Source: JBKPCD01 sp046727175 (GTDB lineage: Bacteria > Acidobacteriota > Vicinamibacteria > Vicinamibacterales > 2-12-FULL-66-21). From it: a stretch of DNA of 41,914 nt. The stretch is from NCBI GenBank assembly GCA_046727175.1, contig JBKPCD010000166.1, positions 1-41,914 on the forward strand, given 5' to 3'. The notes beneath the pieces were generated by a model, which made no database searches, was not told the origin of the DNA, and saw nothing but the letters and a program-made list of their open reading frames with translations. This document shows positions 40,937 to 41,914 of this stretch, piece after piece. How positions within the stretch are numbered: the stretch's first letter is position 1; each line of letters starts with the position of its first letter. The translations under genes were made by a program, and so were the position numbers.

Positions 40937-41773
40937 TTGCAGCTCCGACCCGCCCTGCTCTCGGTCGCCCTCGGTAGTCTCTCTCTGCTGGCAGCGTCCG
41001 CGCTTTGGCGCGAGCCGGTGGCGGCATCGCAGGGTCCACACCAGTCCCGGGAAGTCTCAGCTCCTTCAGGCGACACTCTGGTCTGGAATGATGAATTCGA
41101 CGGCGATGGTCTGCCGGACCCCACGCGGTGGGACTATGAAGTCGGGTTCATCCGCAACCAGGAGCGGCAGTACTACACACAGCGGCGGGCAGCGAACGCG
41201 CGAGTCGAGAACGGCATGCTCGTCATCGAAGCCCGCCGGGAGTCGTACGAGGACGCTGAGTACACGTCAGCGAGCCTGACGAGCCTTGCGAGCTGGACCT
41301 ACGCGCGTATCCAGGTTCGCGCGCAACTGCCGAAAGGGCGCGGGACGTGGCCTGCCATCTGGACGCTGGGCACGAACATCCGCGAGGTCGGGTGGCCTGC
41401 CTGCGGAGAGGTCGACATCATGGAGCATGTGGGGTTTGACCCCGGCCGGATTCACGCCAATATCCACACGCGTGCCTACAACCACGTGCAGCGGACGAAC
41501 AAGGGAAACACCGTCACCGTTCGTGGCGTCGATGACGAGTTTCACGTCTACGAAGCCGTGTGGACTCCGCAGCAGATCAGCATGTCTGTCGATGGGCAGC
41601 GATACTTCACCTTCGAAAAGGAGTCAGGCGGCACCGCAGTGTGGCCGTTCGACCAGCCGCAGTACCTGATCCTCAATCTCGCGATCGGTGGAAGCTGGGG
41701 TGGTCAGAAGGGCATCGACGATTCGGCGTTCCCGACCCGGTTCCTCATCGATTACGTGCGCGTGTACAAGTAG
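40937..41773 (+). CDS. GH16 family beta-glucanase (laminarinase-like)
   Basis: A 278-residue secreted endo-beta-glucanase. A signal peptide (LLSVALGSLSLLAASALW) precedes the domain. The GH16 fold starts at LVWNDEFDGDGLPDPTRWDY, with QYYTQRRAANARVENGMLVI and YARIQVRAQLPKGRGTWPAI. The active site is GEVDIMEHVG with nucleophile Glu158, Asp160 and acid/base Glu163, the bulged motif E-x-D-x-M-E of laminarinases. It ends with YLILNLAIGGSWGG and FLIDYVRVYK. The start is TTG 40937 with GAGG 5 bases before. It probably cuts beta-1,3-glucans. With CBM9-like, SGNH and TonB-receptor genes in the window it fits a polysaccharide-degrading lifestyle. Confidence 0.93.
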   Translation: MQLRPALLSVALGSLSLLAASALWREPVAASQGPHQSREVSAPSGDTLVWNDEFDGDGLPDPTRWDYEVGFIRNQERQYYTQRRAANARVENGMLVIEARRESYEDAEYTSASLTSLASWTYARIQVRAQLPKGRGTWPAIWTLGTNIREVGWPACGEVDIMEHVGFDPGRIHANIHTRAYNHVQRTNKGNTVTVRGVDDEFHVYEAVWTPQQISMSVDGQRYFTFEKESGGTAVWPFDQPQYLILNLAIGGSWGGQKGIDDSAFPTRFLIDYVRVYK

Positions 41774-41914
41774 AGTCAACCGAACCGTGTGCCAACGATG
41801 GACGTGCTGAGTGACGCCGAAGAAGTCAGGTTGAGAGACCCGTCTGGCAGATTTGCCTCATGGACAAGGCGTTCAAGGGTCACGGCGACCGCGCGTTCCT
41901 GGTGAGTCAGTTCC

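Noticed and set aside
40453..41124. A 223-codon minus-strand open frame over the GH16 start
   Set aside because: Only its last 55 codons have family-like sequence (aminotransferase end); the rest is a shadow of GH16 and its promoter.
1..41914. CRISPR arrays, toxin-antitoxin pairs, restriction or phage-defence genes
   Set aside because: No regularly spaced repeats and no recognisable defence-family proteins were found on either strand.

Overview
The window is GC-rich bacterial DNA that most resembles an Acidobacteriota chromosome (Vicinamibacteria-like). This rests on gene content, not on a marker gene. The pointers are a PadR regulator overlapping a 917-residue duplicated MacB/FtsX-type permease (the ADOP family typical of acidobacteria), a CadC-like regulator with TolB-like and TPR domains, remnants of the ECF sigma/Ser-Thr kinase pairs common in this phylum, and a HAF-repeat secreted protein. 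No rRNA gene, intact tRNA, CRISPR array or replication origin was seen.

Layout. 1-4.6 kb is a mobile and decayed zone. It holds an IS5-type element, an IS256-type element with two compensating indels, a second copy of only the right end of that IS256 element, an outer-membrane barrel gene, a frameshifted minus-strand gene cut by the IS end, and the 3' half of a tRNA-Gln gene (a likely attachment site). 4.8-9.4 kb has the CadC/TPR regulator, a small secreted protein and a CBM9-like/SGNH hydrolase pair. 9.4-9.74 kb is a scar joining the start of greB to the end of a hexapeptide acetyltransferase. 9.75-12.9 kb is the PadR-ADOP operon with a perfect 20-bp palindrome at its promoter. 13.2-18.3 kb has an ankyrin-type protein, a DUF4239-like membrane protein, a membrane SpoIIE phosphatase and an Asp-box propeller. 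18.6-21.3 kb is a complete NMT1/TauT-type ABC importer operon. 21.5-25.2 kb has mutM and a large TonB-dependent-receptor-like protein.

25.4-27.1 kb is an ion-efflux locus. A well-matched fluoride riboswitch precedes crcB and a DUF190 gene on the minus strand, with a CadD-type exporter divergent from it. 27.25-32.2 kb has an MFS symporter, a beta-propeller/HTH operon, a DUF899 protein and a YceI protein, with two more gene scars (a Ser/Thr kinase and a DHFR-like reductase). 32.4-37.4 kb is a tight five-gene plus-strand cassette: ferritin-like diiron protein, NodU/CmcH-type carbamoyltransferase, a 70-residue DUF5989 membrane protein, a zinc-ribbon methyltransferase and a membrane-anchored SGNH protein. 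It is the best candidate here for an uncharacterised modification pathway, probably acting on a glycan or small molecule. 37.5-39.0 kb is a decayed kinase/ECF-sigma pair. 39.4-41.8 kb has a HAF-repeat protein, a class III aminotransferase scar and a GH16 glucanase. 41774-41914 shows no gene I can support.

A theme across the window is gene decay: at least eight remnants, several of which join the first and last parts of one or two genes across a missing middle. Functionally, the intact genes point to polysaccharide use (GH16, CBM9, SGNH, TonB receptor), toxic ion efflux and signal-regulated membrane stress responses.
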